DNA of 64,000 nucleotides from Oegoconia quadripuncta (lineage: Eukaryota; Arthropoda; Insecta; Lepidoptera; Autostichidae): positions 27,894,836 to 27,958,835 of the forward strand of contig OX438748.1 in NCBI GenBank assembly GCA_949316235.1, given 5' to 3'. Both the position numbers and the translations under genes were made by a program. The notes under the pieces were generated by a model that saw only the letters and a program-made list of their open reading frames with translations, had not been told where the DNA came from and did no database searches. Shown here in pieces: positions 10,062 to 21,617 of this stretch; positions within the stretch are counted from its first letter, which is position 1, and every line of letters begins with the position of its first letter.

Positions 10062-10284
10062 AATATTTGGGACACTTACACCAATCATCTAGTTCCAAAC
10101 TAAGCAAAGCTTGTACTATGGATACTAGATAACGAATAAACATACATAAATATTTATATAAACATCCATGACTCGGGAATAAATGTTCGTATTCATCACA
10201 CAAACATTTACCCGTCGCGAGATTCGAACCCGCAACCGTTGGTTTCGTTGACAGGATCACTATCCACTACACCAACCGGTCGTC
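10062..10284 (-). mobile_element. SINE family B2, near full length
   Basis: This is a subfamily of B with a changed head (CGACCGGTTGGTGTAGTGGA, B box GGTTCGAATCTC). Its inner part reads CGGGTAAATGTTTGTGTGAT and its end is GGAACTAGATGATTGGTGTA. Confidence 0.8.
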
Positions 10285-10789
10285 TGGTTGAGGACCTGTC
10301 GATTTCGAGTTGATGTTAGTAGTAACTACCGGCATAATTAAACTGTCGCATCCAACTCCTCAATTCTGATGCCGCAGGCTTACCTAAATTCTGAGGATAA
10401 ACAATAGAGGTTTTTGAATTGACAATATCCATTTTATGTATTTTAATTTTTAAAAGATCCAGTTTAAGAAGCCGGAAAATGTTCCTTCATCAACCAGAAC
10501 CAAACGCAAATGGGATGGACAAATTGCAAACGTCGCCTAACCTCGTCACCGGGTAATCCAGGGCCATTGACGACCCCGGGAAAAATTAGCCCCTCTCTAT
10601 TCCAACGAATTAATTTCCCGTCTTGGGAGTTTCATCAATACATATTCATTTACGGTTATTGAGTTTCATTTACCCTCATCAATATTCATGTGAGCAATGA
10701 ATACTGTACAGTGTGAATGGAATTGTTGGGACTGAAATAAAATTTATAATTGACGTAAAACCCGTACACTTTCTCATCCTCGACAGATT
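10285..10789. other. Unannotated DNA
   Basis: No supported gene or repeat. Confidence 0.4.
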
Positions 10790-10930
10790 TTCGGAGCAAC
10801 CCCGGATGCATGACTTCCCGCGACTTTGTGGATGGACATTCGACTATAACTTACTGATTTTTCTTTCTAATTCAATCTCACACTGCAACATTGAGCATCA
10901 CCCTCTCCATACCACGTTGTGTGATTAATA
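10790..10930. pseudogene. Possible RTE-type LINE remnant
   Basis: CATCACCCTCTCCATACCAC followed by GTTGTGTGA resembles the strongly decayed minus-strand RTE ORF2 region seen better at 25440-25610 and 31985-32370. The match is short and uncertain. Confidence 0.25.
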
Positions 10931-11107
10931 TAGGCGTTCATTAAGGACTGTCCTAAGCGTCTTGAGCACTTGGTATCAGTCGGTTACCCGCAGGTAATCT
11001 GTTCGCCTCATTCCTAATATTAATTGACGATCAGGCCAAAGGTGAAAGCTCACCCAGAACTCCTGAATTATTTGGTAACTGGCTGAATACGTCAAAAGAG
11101 CTGGAGC

Positions 11108-11210
11108 ACGACAATGCTATCTACTATGGTCCTTGGCGGCATACTTAGATAAAATAGTGGTAGCGTAGCCTGGTGGATATATAAAAATGTCCTACCGCCG
11201 ATTAAACTTA
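11108..11210 (-). mobile_element. SINE family A remnant
   Basis: Diverged middle part only: CCTTGGCGGCATACTTAGAT, GTGGTAGCGTAGCC and ATGTCCTACCGCC. Confidence 0.55.
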
Positions 11211-11337
11211 AGTAAACCAACTAAACCTACTTATGTTCAGCAGTAGACGTCCAGTGGCTGATTTGATGGTGGATCATATATTCGACAGATCGCAAAGAGA
11301 AACAAGTGAATTTTGAGATTAGAGTGTGATTAGTTCG

Positions 11338-11645
11338 TTTTTTTTTTATTCACAACGAGTTTGTACTTGACCTCAATCACACCTAATGCTAAGTGAAGAT
11401 GAGGTCGAAGGTGGAACGTACTGACCCGGAAACCCCAACACATTTGGGGGACTGGCTATCATATCTCTGACAACTGGAACACAACATTGCTATTAACATT
11501 GCTGGTTGGTGGCAGATTTAGATAAGATGGTGGTAGCTAGCCAGGCGGACATTTAAAATGCCCTACCACCAACCAAACCAAGTACATAAGCATGCTGGGG
11601 ATCGAACCCGCGATCTCCGAATCGTAAACCCAACGATTCGGAGGC
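11338..11645 (-). mobile_element. SINE family A, near full length with damaged head
   Basis: Tail, body and B box are present. The A-box end is shortened: ATTCGGAGG directly follows CCCAACG. Confidence 0.8.
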
Positions 11646-12540
11646 GGCTAAACATTAGTTATGTTTTATTATTTACTCGTTAATATGACTTATGTTTTAT
11701 TGACCTAATATTATTTTCACATTCTGTATAATTTGACGTTGACATTCGCAAAATATTTGCGAATACGGACGCGAATGCGATCATCAAAAAATAAGAGAAT
11801 ATTCGCGAATGCGAATGCGGATATTCGTTACATAACTAGTAACAAACATCAGAAACTGTTGCTCGTCTATAAATCTATAATAATTATTACAAAACGCATA
11901 CCTACTCAGAATTAACTACAGTGCAACATACTACATAACTTAATTGCTCAATCAAGTTTGTAGTGTTGACCTCACAAAGTATAATATATTCCCTAACAAA
12001 ACCTCTAGTTAAACTCCCTGTGGTTATTCATGAAAAGCAAAACCATGTATCACTCACAAACACCTATATTAAATCCCATAAACACAAAAACGTAATAAAA
12101 ATCCCTGTACTCAGCGCTATATAACTTAAATACCGCATTACGCGTCCTCACTCTATCTCAGTGTTATCAGGCGAAATTATTTCTGCTGAAATGTGGGGGA
12201 AAATGAACTTTGCACCTGTGGTATTAAGATTGAGGGCACCTGTAAGTAAGAGAGAAATGTGGGAATGTTCGGTGCGCTTAAAAAACCACGTTCATTTGTC
12301 ACAGGCAGATGCAGTCGAACTGGGAGTCGGGCCACTAGACAGGATATAAATCGCCGTTCATATTTCTTAATCCTATAAGGGTTAACATCAATGCATAGAC
12401 TACCCAACGCGGTCTAATGATGTCTGTATATCTGTCATTGCTCATTAGTGTAGAACTATATATTAGCTCTATCCGCTTATCATTATCCATCCGCCTATCG
12501 GTTACAATCGTGTGGGTGATTGGCCTTTTTAAAAGTTTCC
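11646..12540. other. Unannotated DNA
   Basis: Around 11740-11830 is a run of ATTCGC/GCGAAT-rich sequence (repeated GCGAATGCG, GCGAATACG words). A 62-codon frame at 12161-12349 has no recognisable domain; I do not call it a gene. Confidence 0.4.
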
Positions 12541-12807
12541 AAATAAATATCCTTAGACATAATCACAGTCATCTAGTTCCACAGTAAGCAACTATAGGCT
12601 TGTGGTGTGGATACCAGATGGTTGATATACTACATAAATATATATTTTTTTGTAAATTAATCCTTATTATAAATGAAAACATCCATAACTCGGCTACTGT
12701 TACACATGTCCGTATTCATCACACAAACATGTGCTCCTAGCGGGATTCGAACCCGCAACCTTTTGGTATAGTGGTCAGAGTGGCTAATCACTATACCAAA
12801 CAGGTCG
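12541..12807 (-). mobile_element. SINE family B, near full length
   Basis: tRNA-like head at the right end (GGTTCGAATCCCG B box). Full body to AATATTTATTT at the left end. Confidence 0.85.
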
Positions 12808-14040
12808 CCAACTTAAAATGCCCTAACCACGTAAGCGTTTTTTATGATGTACACGAGAATAAACGTCCCACCTTATATTTTTTAACGCTTAAAAAATATA
12901 AGTTTGAAATTTATATCTGTCTCTCTGTTTGTGTCTCTCTATCGCATTGTAGCACCAAAGCGTCTGAACTGATTTGAAAATGTCTTTTATTTTCGAAAGC
13001 TGGTACTTGCATAGGTCTTAGCCATGGTTGATGGATATCGGTTAAGCTGTTTAGAAGAAATTTAGGTTTTAACAAAGTTAGCTTGTTAATCTGAATATCA
13101 TAGCCTCCCCAGCTACCATAGCATAACATAATTTGTCATGGTATATTTGGTTGCATGCATGGTTGGTTTGTCGCATGCGACGTAGGAGGCAAAGTGGGAT
13201 AGTTATATATTTGGTCCAAGCGAATGAGTAAGACAAATATTCTCTCCCGCGACATAAACATTTATCGTGCCCCTCCTGTTCCTACTGGTGGTACAAAACA
13301 ATTGTGTCTGCATCGTGGCAGTCAATGTGAACTAATATTTTTTTTTCACATTTTTTCATGGGCTTTTTTAATCATAGTGCACGGTTTTCTAAGTCTTAAA
13401 TTTTAGATTTTAAATTTAGTTATCTTTGCAGTGATTCATAAAGCGCCGTATTGAATTAGTAATCTGCTGTTTCTGCTGCTCCACTCTGTCGGGTGATTGA
13501 GCGGCGTCCTTTGACACGGCCCGGGGGAAAAATTACTGGGTTTTGCGAAGAATCAAGGTAAGTATTACGTGGCTGCAACCGATGTGCTGATGTGTCGTAA
13601 AATATACCGTAGTCAAGCATTTTTATACGGAGTAAAGTTTCTGGTCTTGTCAATGAGTGATGCCATAATGTACTCAACAAACTGCTTCTCTTAACACAGT
13701 GAAAACTAAGACATGGGCGTTGATTCTGTAAGCTTGTGCGTGTCGTGTCTAAATCTAATCTTAAGTTAGGTATATACTCGTTTGGGATCTCGGCGTGGAT
13801 TCCAATGCGGATTGTGCCTGTGGGTTTTATTTTATTTATTTATTTTATTTGGCATACAGAACAAGTACAGCAAGGGTTTACGGAATACGAAATAATTCAA
13901 TCAATCAATTATTTCGTAATGTTTACAATTCGTTCACAAATATCTGTAAAATCCCAACTAATATTTTGCAAATCTTACTCTTAAGTAATTGTAATAACTC
14001 TCACTGTAATTGTTTTCTGTGTATGCAATAAAGTGTTATA
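12808..14040. other. Unannotated DNA
   Basis: A short piece at about 13290-13330 (AACAATTGTGTCTGCATCG, GGCAGTCAA) resembles the LINE fragment near 2950-2990. A frame at 13736-14031 has no domain. Confidence 0.4.
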
Positions 14041-14059
14041 ATAATAATAATAATATTAA

Positions 14060-14145
14060 AAATGCGAAAGTATGTGTGTGTGTGTGTATGTAGGTGTGTG
14101 TATGTGTGTATGTGTGTGCGTGTATGTATGTGTATGTGTACGGGC
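14060..14145 (+). repeat. (TG)n/(GTAT)n microsatellite, start of family F
   Basis: TAATATTAAAAATGCGAAAG precedes GTGTGTG and GTATGTGT runs. The same AAATGCGAAAG plus microsatellite start is seen at 60219. I infer that the tract belongs to a mobile repeat whose body includes CGGCTGGATCGATTTGGTTG. Confidence 0.55.
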
Positions 14146-14379
14146 GTCAGTGACTCACCTTAGGCTCCACTGAAAACCAGCGTTGTAGTCGTTTTTTCCT
14201 CTCGACTACAACATAGCTGAGATGGGGACCTGATTTGAGACCACGTTGCGACCCCGAAATCTAGTACCTACTGCTTACTTTTGGATTGATGCATCATATA
14301 TTTTTATGTTGAGTTATGTAGTACATACAACCTGATCAATTAACTTAAATGTATAAGTGTCGCTAAAAGGATCAAACAA

Positions 14380-14720
14380 AGTTTTCCTATTCTTATGTAC
14401 GTATGTACGTTTGTTACCATTTCACGTCTAAACGGCTGGATCGATTTGGTTGAAATTTGGTTGTTAGACAGATTAGGACCTGGATTAACATATAGGCTGC
14501 TTTTTACTTTTACACATAAGTGACTTGTTAACATAAGTGTTCGGGAAGAAACGTAAAATAATATTTTGTTAGAATATTTTGAACGGTTTTATTATAAGGC
14601 TAACAGGCGCCCGCTGTCAGAGCGAGCAAGAAGGCCCATTTGTTTCGAACAATAAGTGACATACCTAAGTGTACTTTTTAACATAAAGTGACTGGTTCAT
14701 GTAGGATAGATTAGTTAGTG
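14380..14720 (+). repeat. Interspersed repeat family F body
   Basis: Landmarks are AACGGCTGGATCGATTTGG, TTGAAATTTGGTTGTTAGAC, ACCTGGATTAACATA and the ACAGGCGCCCGCTGTCAG area. Related bodies are at 32733-32917 and 60560-60730. This is a common lepidopteran non-coding repeat associated with microsatellites. I am unsure whether it is Helitron-like. Confidence 0.5.
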
Positions 14721-14729
14721 GGATTGCTT

Positions 14730-15000
14730 TTGAGTCATAGTCATAGATTTCTGTTTTGCCAAATTTCAGCTCAATCAGGGTATCACTAGCAGTAGTAAAA
14801 TCAAATAATCCGACAGCAATTTTGTATTTTACGGACGCCATGTTGGATTTTTTACCATAATATGTATCTTAAGATACTCCGGGTACCAAGAGGAATCTAA
14901 CGACACCATGCACTTCGAAATCGGTCAAGCCGTTTAGGCTACAAGATGCGCCAAAGAAACGGACATACATACATACATACCTACACTCGAAAAACATTAC
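14730..15000 (-). repeat. Decayed repeat ending in a (CATA)n tract
   Basis: TTCGAAATCGGTCAAGCCGT, TTAGGCTACAAGATGCGC and ACATACATACATACATACC at the right end look like the reverse of an F-type element (head with microsatellite, then the 'affected by gene-family F' style motif). No copy elsewhere in the window confirms it. Confidence 0.3.
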
Positions 15001-15805
15001 CCTCCTTCCTTGGACAGTCGGGTAAATAGTATCGTCCTCCAAAAAATTTTAATAGTGTTTGTTAATGCTGACTGTCAAATTTGGCATAAAAGGATAAATA
15101 AGAAAATTCTCTCCAATTCCAATTTTCCATTTCTTTTATCTTGTTAGGTACTTAGGTGCTTAAGTTTACGGTCTGCATTGCTGATTCAGGAACTGGATTG
15201 CTCAAAGGAAATAACGCTTTAGAATTGAAAATTGTCTTCATTCAGTGATATACATTTTTAAACGAAGTAGCTTTAAACATTTTCTTATCTTTCATTATGT
15301 TGCCACTTAATGAAATAAGTTTCCTCCAAAGCGTGAATAACCTAAGGGCAAATTTAAAATTAAGACCTATGTAGGTATGAAAAGCAATTTTGATTATGAA
15401 ATGGTAAAATATTTTTATGGAGGTAATATTATAGTTATAGTTTGTTATTAGATTTTAAAAATTACCCTTTTAACAAGTCCCAATTCATTTCTCCTTTATT
15501 GTTTATACAAGGACACATTAACATTTTAAATGTCTTATATAGACACTACAAATTAGCAGCTTCTTTAGCAGCGATCTCTTCCCGGCAAATCTATCATTAC
15601 GGAACTCAAAACAAGTAATTAAGTGGGTTAGTACGAATAATTTTCTAAGAAATACATTAGCTTGGGGATAACTGAAAATATAGGATATTTAATTTAACCA
15701 TCGAAAGAAAGGTAGATATGTGTGAACCTTAATTTTTACGTATAGAATTGTTTCATTTTTTTATTAGCTAATATAAAAATAACAAAAATAGGTCTAATTT
15801 AAACT
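15001..15805. other. Unannotated AT-rich DNA
   Basis: No gene or known repeat seen. Confidence 0.45.
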
Positions 15806-16046
15806 AACCAATCCGTCTCTTCCCGTGTGTGTCGTAAAATGCGACTAAGGGACTTCCCACCAAAAACATCTATAGTTGCACGTTTCAACGACGATGAGCT
15901 CACGTGTGCATTTCTATATATTTCCTAAGGTGAACCGTGGATGTTGTTTCAATCATTAAACTTTTAATGTTTGGAACACCCAAACACTATTGTTTGGGAT
16001 ATCTATGACCACCGTTTTGGGATAACGGTCGTGGTGTTATGTATGT
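15806..16046 (-). repeat. Repeat family E, near full length
   Basis: Contains the complements of TCACGACC, GTTTGGGTGTTCCAAACAT, GTGAGCTCATCGTCGTTGAA, TGGTGGGAAGTCCCTTAGTC and GGGAAGAGACGGATTGG. This copy best shows the family, about 240 bp long. Confidence 0.65.
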
Positions 16047-16795
16047 ATTTTTTTCACATTTAGACCGTTGTGATTTGGTTATCTATATTTGTAGATGTGG
16101 TAGTCAGTGGCATTATTTGAATCGCTGGTGGGAAGATTTGCCGTGAGAATTGCAGCACGACAAGAACCAACTGGGTAGTATCGTAAAAACTATGAAATAA
16201 CTTACTAAGAACAACTTAAGCCCACAACTTTGTTGGACGTAAGTTTGTTTGAATACAAAGCGTGAAACCTTTGACCTATATCGATAACACTTACATAACG
16301 ATCCTCACATGACATAAAGAGATAGACATAAAAAGAAGCAAAAACCGGTCCATTTCCTTATTGTGTGATTTCTATATCCATTTGTCATTTCAGCTGTCGG
16401 TTGGATTTCGCAGGCCCCGGTCGGATGAATACATTACGGATGCTTTGTCGGTAACCGAACGGGCGGCAAAAAACAAAATTGCAAGCAATCTAAATGTTTT
16501 ATACATTCGAATGTTTCAAAGGCTTCCACTGTAAAATGAGTGTTGAAAGAATCATATCCCAATTTCTCGCAGCGTTGAGTAACATTTTATATCCTTTAAA
16601 ATTCATTGGCAGTTCATAATGTGAGCTCAAATCGACTTTTAGAGATAATATATAATGATTTGTTTATCCATCTCCACACTCTTCCTGTAATTCTTGTCAA
16701 CAGTGGTAGTTACTGTAAGAGCCTCCACCATGTAAGGGTTTACCTCTCATTTAGTTTTTATTTGTCAATATAGCGAACATCTCTAGATATTTGGT
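16047..16795. other. Unannotated DNA
   Basis: No supported feature. Confidence 0.4.
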
Positions 16796-17035
16796 GACAA
16801 CCGATAGGTGTAGTGGATAGTGAACCTATCAGCGAAATCAACGGTTGCGGGTTTGAATCCGGCAAGGGGTAAATGTTTGTGTGATGAATACAAACATTTA
16901 TTCCAGAGTCATGGATGTTTGTATAAATGTTTATGTATGTTCATCCGTTATCTAGTATCCATAGTACAAGCTTAGTAGTTAGTTTGGAACTAGATGATTG
17001 GTGTAAGAGTCCGAAATATTTATTTATTATTTATT
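16796..17035 (+). mobile_element. SINE family B2, full length
   Basis: Head GATAGGTGTAGTGGATAGTG with B box GGTTTGAATCC, body GTTTGTGTGATGAATACAA, and end GGAACTAGATGATTGGTGTA then ATTTATTTATT. Confidence 0.8.
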
Positions 17036-17074
17036 TAAACAAAGTTTAGCAGAGAGATAAAAATTATGTTTTAT

Positions 17075-17121
17075 GCTGCTTGGGGGCAAACTTAGATTAG
17101 ATGGTGGTAGCTAGCCAAGCG
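17075..17121 (-). mobile_element. SINE family A remnant
   Basis: Only GATGGTGGTAGCTAGCCAAG and the flanking GGGGGCAAACTTAGAT remain. Confidence 0.45.
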
Positions 17122-17389
17122 TTTCCTGTAATCTCATAAATAAGTATACAGTCCCGAGTACAAATAAATACATAATGTATTTGCATCCCCAAACTTTTTA
17201 TTACCATTTTTTCCACTCCCTTTCGTAGCATAATGGAAAATAAATTATGTGTGATTGATGAGCTTTGCTCATATCGTGCCAGTCGTCGAGCATATTTCTT
17301 GTCTTACATTGGTTTTTTCAGTTTCCTACTAATTTATTTATTTTACAAAATATGTGTTAGTAATTTCCATTTCTGGTAGGGCATAAAAC

Positions 17390-17446
17390 TTTTTTTTTTA
17401 TATGAGAGGGCGGCAAACGAGCATGCGGGTCACCTGATGGGAAGCT
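17390..17446 (-). mobile_element. 3' terminus of a LINE (same family as 20145-20410)
   Basis: A T-run, then TATGAGAGGGCGGCAAACGA and GCATGCGGGTCACCTGATGG, is the complement of the 3' end at 20345-20410. It is severely 5' truncated. Confidence 0.6.
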
Positions 17447-18060
17447 TGAAAAAAAGGAAGAAAACTGTTTTCTTCTGTCCTATTGTAAAATTATTTTAGG
17501 TAAATTTGCTCCTAATCAACTGATCAAATGCTGTGCACAATTTATACAATGCTATTCAGAATCTAACCTAATTAAATATATTAATATATAGGTATGTATT
17601 TATGTATACAGGTATCTATCAACTTATATGTATATGTTACTATATAAATGAAATATAACATAAGTGCAACAAAGAATTTTGTTGATATATATATATATAT
17701 AACAAAATATACCTACCAAATTTACTTATTGTACAAAATATATAGGGAAGATATTGTTGCCTGTTATTTTTTTCTCATTACAAATGAAGCTTTTCAAAGT
17801 GACTTTAGGGTACGGTTATACATAGAACACATTTAGTGGGAAGACTGGTGCATGAAAATGTAGAACCAGAATTCAAGGTCACAGCCTCCTCCAGCCATGG
17901 ACGTAGTCTATTAGAACTGATCGGTGTCAGATATAGTGATTGATGAGGAAAACATATAAGGAAAGGAAAGTTCATCATCATATCAGCTCCAGCTCCAAAG
18001 CGTCCACACTGCCAAACGTAGGTCTTCCATAGATTTTCCATAGCAACCAGTTAAATAAAT
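17447..18060. other. Unannotated AT-rich DNA
   Basis: An (AT)n tract lies at about 17683-17700. Frames at 17648-17836 and 17805-18041 show no domain. Confidence 0.4.
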
Positions 18061-18326
18061 AAATAAATATCCTTGGACATACACACAGCGCCATCTAGTT
18101 CCTCACTAAGCAACTAGGCTTGTATTATACCAGATATTGAATGATACCATATGGTTGATATACTACACGAATATTTTTTTTTGTAAATAAATACATGAAA
18201 CACATCCATAACTCGGGTACACATGTCCGTATTCATCATAAAAACATATGCCCCCAGCGGGATTCGAACCCGCGACCTTCTGGTATGGCAGTCAGCGTTT
18301 CTAACCACTACACCAAACAGGTCGTC
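18061..18326 (-). mobile_element. SINE family B, full length
   Basis: tRNA-like head with GGTTCGAATCCCG; body and AT-rich 3' end intact. A short duplication of the ACCAGAT / ACCATATGG zone lies near 18128-18155. Confidence 0.85.
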
Positions 18327-19435
18327 AATCTTCAGGTTGTCGTTGGAAGCATAGCATCCAGTGACTGTCTGCGATCTTCACTATATCAACCGTCCATCTT
18401 TTGTGTGGATCGTGATGACACGCTAGTTCATTTCATTAGTTTCCTAATATGACAACACTAATAGAATTCCATTACAGAACCCTAAAATGGCTTATGGAAT
18501 GGAAAACGTGTCTCGGCCGTTCGTTTTAAGTATCATTATGGGTCTTTCATACATTGTAAATTTTCCTCACGTATCTAATTCAACCACGTGGATAGCTCCA
18601 ACGAATATCTGCAGTCGTAATGTTTTAAATCTCATGTTATTATTTTTAGTCCATTCAAAAGGGTGATGTAGCATAGAAAATATTCTTGTTTACGAAAGTA
18701 AAGACAATAGAGTACTTCCCGATGACCTGCAATCAAGTTCAGTATATTTCGATGATATAGAATACGAGGGATAGTGTTTTCAAGCTTCGTCTTCTTCATG
18801 TCATTGCCTCGAATCATAATTGATCCCCGAGAAATCAGCCAAAACTACGGCGTTGTCTGCAGCCCCGTAAAGATCCTCCATGCCACAGGTGTAGGGACAC
18901 AGATGTTTTGAGATGAGGTTCCACAATCGCAGTACTGGTCAATGAATCCCCACTTCGCCAGCGACTCCACGCCACTCTACAGCGACTCCACGCCACTCTT
19001 CAGCGACCGACACCGGGCCTCAGGCGATTAAAACTGTTTCAGGACAGCCACCGCAGCTTGTAGCCAGATGGTAGTGCCTCTTTTGGTTTAACAATATTTT
19101 CATCTTAATACCTCTCCAGTCGTTTTTGAGAAAAAGGTCCTTGACACACGGACAGATAGACTAATAACAAAATGATCCTACGGGAATTCTGTTTTCGAAA
19201 GCGAGGAACGAAACCCTAGAAAATGGTAATCAGTCTTATTTAAAGCAGCCTCTGTACATGATTTTAGACCAAACGCAATACTTTAGAAAACCATTTTTTA
19301 TCGATTTTTCGATCGAAACGCGTCTCAACACTACGTAGTCCTTAAACTTGGATATTAGTAATGTGCAGATGTCCATATAAAGCAGTTAAAGTTATGTAGA
19401 ATTTTTTTTTTAATTATTATTATATTTAGTTTATA
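18327..19435. other. Unannotated DNA with a 20-bp tandem duplicate
   Basis: CAGCGACTCCACGCCACTCT occurs twice in a row near 18959-19000 and a third partial CAGCGAC follows. No gene is supported. Confidence 0.4.
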
Positions 19436-19612
19436 TGTAGGAACGGCGAAGGAAAACATCGTGAGGAATACTGCATGCCTGAGAAATAAAAATTCAAAGG
19501 CATGTGAAGTCGCCAACCCGCATTGGGCCAGCGTGGTGGACTTTGGCCCATACTCCCTCATATAGGAGGGAAGGCCTATATCCCTGCAGTGGGATGTTTA
19601 CGGGCTGAGATG
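19436..19612 (+). mobile_element. SINE family C, 5' truncated
   Basis: Begins at ACGGCGAAGGAAAACATCGT. Carries ATTGGGCCAGCGTGGTGGAC, CCCTCATATAGGAGGGAAGG and CCCTGCAGTGGGATGTTTAC up to the GATGATG end. Confidence 0.75.
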
Positions 19613-19710
19613 ATGACTATGATATGTGTAGGTATTTACGTACGTCAATCAAGTGACTGACGTACTCACAATAGATCAGGTGCGGTCAGCCACTAACCGA
19701 CGAGCGTCTA

Positions 19711-19970
19711 TAAATAAATAAATATCCTTAGACATACACACAGTTCCATCTAGTTCCACAGTAAGCAACTATAGGCTTGTGTTGTAGATTACAGATGGTT
19801 GATATACTACATAAATATATTTTTTTTTGTAAATAAATATAAAAACATCCATAACTCGGGTACACATGTCCGCATTCATCACACAAACATATGCCCCTAG
19901 CGGGATTCGAACCAGCAACCTTTTGGTATAGTGGTCAGAGTTGCTAACCACTACACCAAACAGGTCGTCA
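19711..19970 (-). mobile_element. SINE family B, full length
   Basis: A well-kept copy with A and B boxes at the right end. CGTCTAT is present on both sides (about 19705 and 19977) and may be the target duplication. Confidence 0.85.
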
Positions 19971-20046
19971 ATGAATCGTCTATGAAGCATTTAATGTGAG
20001 TAGAAGAAGCAATAGCAGTATGTCAGGAACGTAACAAGTGGAAATC

Positions 20047-20112
20047 AATAGTCTCCGCCTACCTCAAAAGGAAATAGGCGTGAGCATACGTATGTCTGTA
20101 TAGTGTAGGTAT
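20047..20112 (-). repeat. Repeat family G tail
   Basis: TCTCCGCCTACCTCAAAAGG, AAATAGGCGTGAGCATACG and a short TATG/TGTA run match the complement of the motif at 7281 and 48888. Confidence 0.5.
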
Positions 20113-20144
20113 GTAGATGACTAAAAAGTGTTTCATGTAGTTTA

Positions 20145-20410
20145 AAACTAAGGAAGTCTACCACTGTACGTTTCTCAAAAAACTTCTTACCACGTACGAC
20201 CACCCTGTGGAACGGACTTCCTGCAGCGGTATTCCCGAACGAGTACGACATTGGAACCTTCAAGAAACGAGCCTACACCTTCCTCAAAGGCCGGCAACGC
20301 ATCTGTGACCCTTTTAGTGTTGTGGGTGTCCATGGGCGGCGGAGATTGCTTTCCATCAGGTGACCCGCATGCTCGTTTGCCGCCCCTCTCATATTAAAAA
20401 AAAAAAAAAC
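20145..20410 (+). pseudogene. LINE ORF2 C-terminus and 3' end
   Basis: One frame reads [40 protein letters not shown] and RRLLSIR before a TGA at about 20362. A short 3' UTR (CCGCATGCTCGTTTGCCGCC) and a poly(A) run end at 20410. The W-N-x-L-P motif is the usual LINE reverse-transcriptase tail. The element is strongly 5' truncated, with no ATG of its own. Confidence 0.75.
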
Positions 20411-20518
20411 TATTAGCAGTCTATTTCTGGTTAATGTACCTTTTTCTTTACACGCTATAAACCGTGTCAGTATTTTCTGTGGATAAATTCTTTAAAGAAA
20501 GTCCAGTTCCGAAAATCT

Positions 20519-20538
20519 GGGGGCACGGCAGTGCCCCC
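20519..20538. repeat. GC-rich hairpin (GGGGGCAC / GTGCCCCC)
   Basis: Eight-base arms with a four-base loop (GGCA). It sits in an AT-rich setting, followed by CGCCAAGTCGAGCGCGAAGC. It may be the marker of a decayed DNA transposon, but I cannot name the family. Confidence 0.45.
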
Positions 20539-20754
20539 GCCAAGTCGAGCGCGAAGCAAACACTGCCGTACCATCCTTTACTGGAACCATTTCGCCGCAT
20601 TTTCAGGCCCCTATTTTAGAACCTCTGGATAAGACTAGAACGCAGAAATTTTCGTCATCCAGTAAGCTATAATTACATACTTAAAATCCAAAATTTCAAG
20701 TCTGTAGGTCATTTAGTTCCGAAGTTAAGCGAAAGCAAAGTTTCGCATTTATGA

Positions 20755-20782
20755 CACTCACTCACTCACTCACTCACTCATG
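20755..20782 (+). repeat. (ACTC)n microsatellite
   Basis: Six to seven ACTC units followed by ATGATCATCAAAATAG and a GCTGAAATTTGGTACAGAG stretch. Such a join occurs in some insect mobile repeats. Confidence 0.6.
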
Positions 20783-20843
20783 ATCATCAAAATAGAACTA
20801 GTACTTCCCGTAAACTCAGAGAGCTGAAATTTGGTACAGAGTT

Positions 20844-21110
20844 ATGGTTCAATGGCCACATAAAGGGAAAACTATAAAAACTAGGATAATCGAAGATCTG
20901 GAGTACCTGGTGACCCTGATTAGGAAACACAAGAGCTCAACCAAACTATTAGAGATCGACATATACCGCCTTTACAAAAAATATTCAACTTGGTGGACCG
21001 CTTCATTTGATGTCAAAAATCGAAGGTCTGAAGTATCTGATGAAGAACCCTCAGCTGGTCTCAGCTGTATTAGAGATATGGTAATGCCCCCTTCTACTAT
21101 TGGTACATAG
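20844..21110 (+). other. 88-codon open frame, not recognised
   Basis: An ATG-started frame with charged composition (RIIEDLEYLVTLIRKHKSST, LYKKYSTWWTASF). No domain is recognised. It overlaps the 292-bp tandem duplication and follows a microsatellite repeat, so I infer a chance frame or transposon relic. Confidence 0.2.
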
Positions 21111-21617
21111 AAAAATCGACTGTCATTGCAAAAATCCAGCGTAGTGGGACACATCTTCTAATTTAATCTAGCCTATAGCATCCCACTGCTGGGCGCATGC
21201 TTCCCCTTCTGCTTATAATACGCATATAAATAAAATTAAAGGAAAACTCAGGATAAGACTACACTGGCTTTTATACTTATACTTATACAAGTTTACAAGA
21301 AGAAATAGTCGAACGATTAACTTTATATCTGACGAAGAACCCTCAGCTGGTCCCAGCTGTATTAGAGATATGGTAATGCCCCCTTCTACTATTGGTACAT
21401 AAAAAAATCGACTGTCCAGTGTAGTGGGACACATCTTCTAATTTAATCTAGCCTATAGCGTCCCACTGCTGGGCGAATGCCTCCCTTTCTGCTTTTAATA
21501 CGAATATAAATAAAATTAAAGGGAAACTCTGGATAAGACTAGACTGGCTTTTATACTTATACTTACTTATACTTATTACAAGTTTACAAGAAGAAATAGT
21601 CAAACGATTAATTTTAT
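21034..21617 (+). repeat. 292-bp tandem duplication
   Basis: Unit 1 (21034-21325) and unit 2 (21326-21617) share AGAACCCTCAGCTGGT, AGAGATATGGTAATGCCCCC, AGTGGGACACATCTTCTAAT, CCCACTGCTGGGCG and AAGTTTACAAGAAGAAATAG in the same order. Differences are point changes plus small indels (about ten bases missing after TCGACTGTC in unit 2; additional ACTTA units). Confidence 0.8.

Noticed and set aside
12161..12349. 62-codon frame with an upstream CTATATAAC
   Set aside because: No domain or signal peptide, and the TATA-like word is common by chance in this composition.
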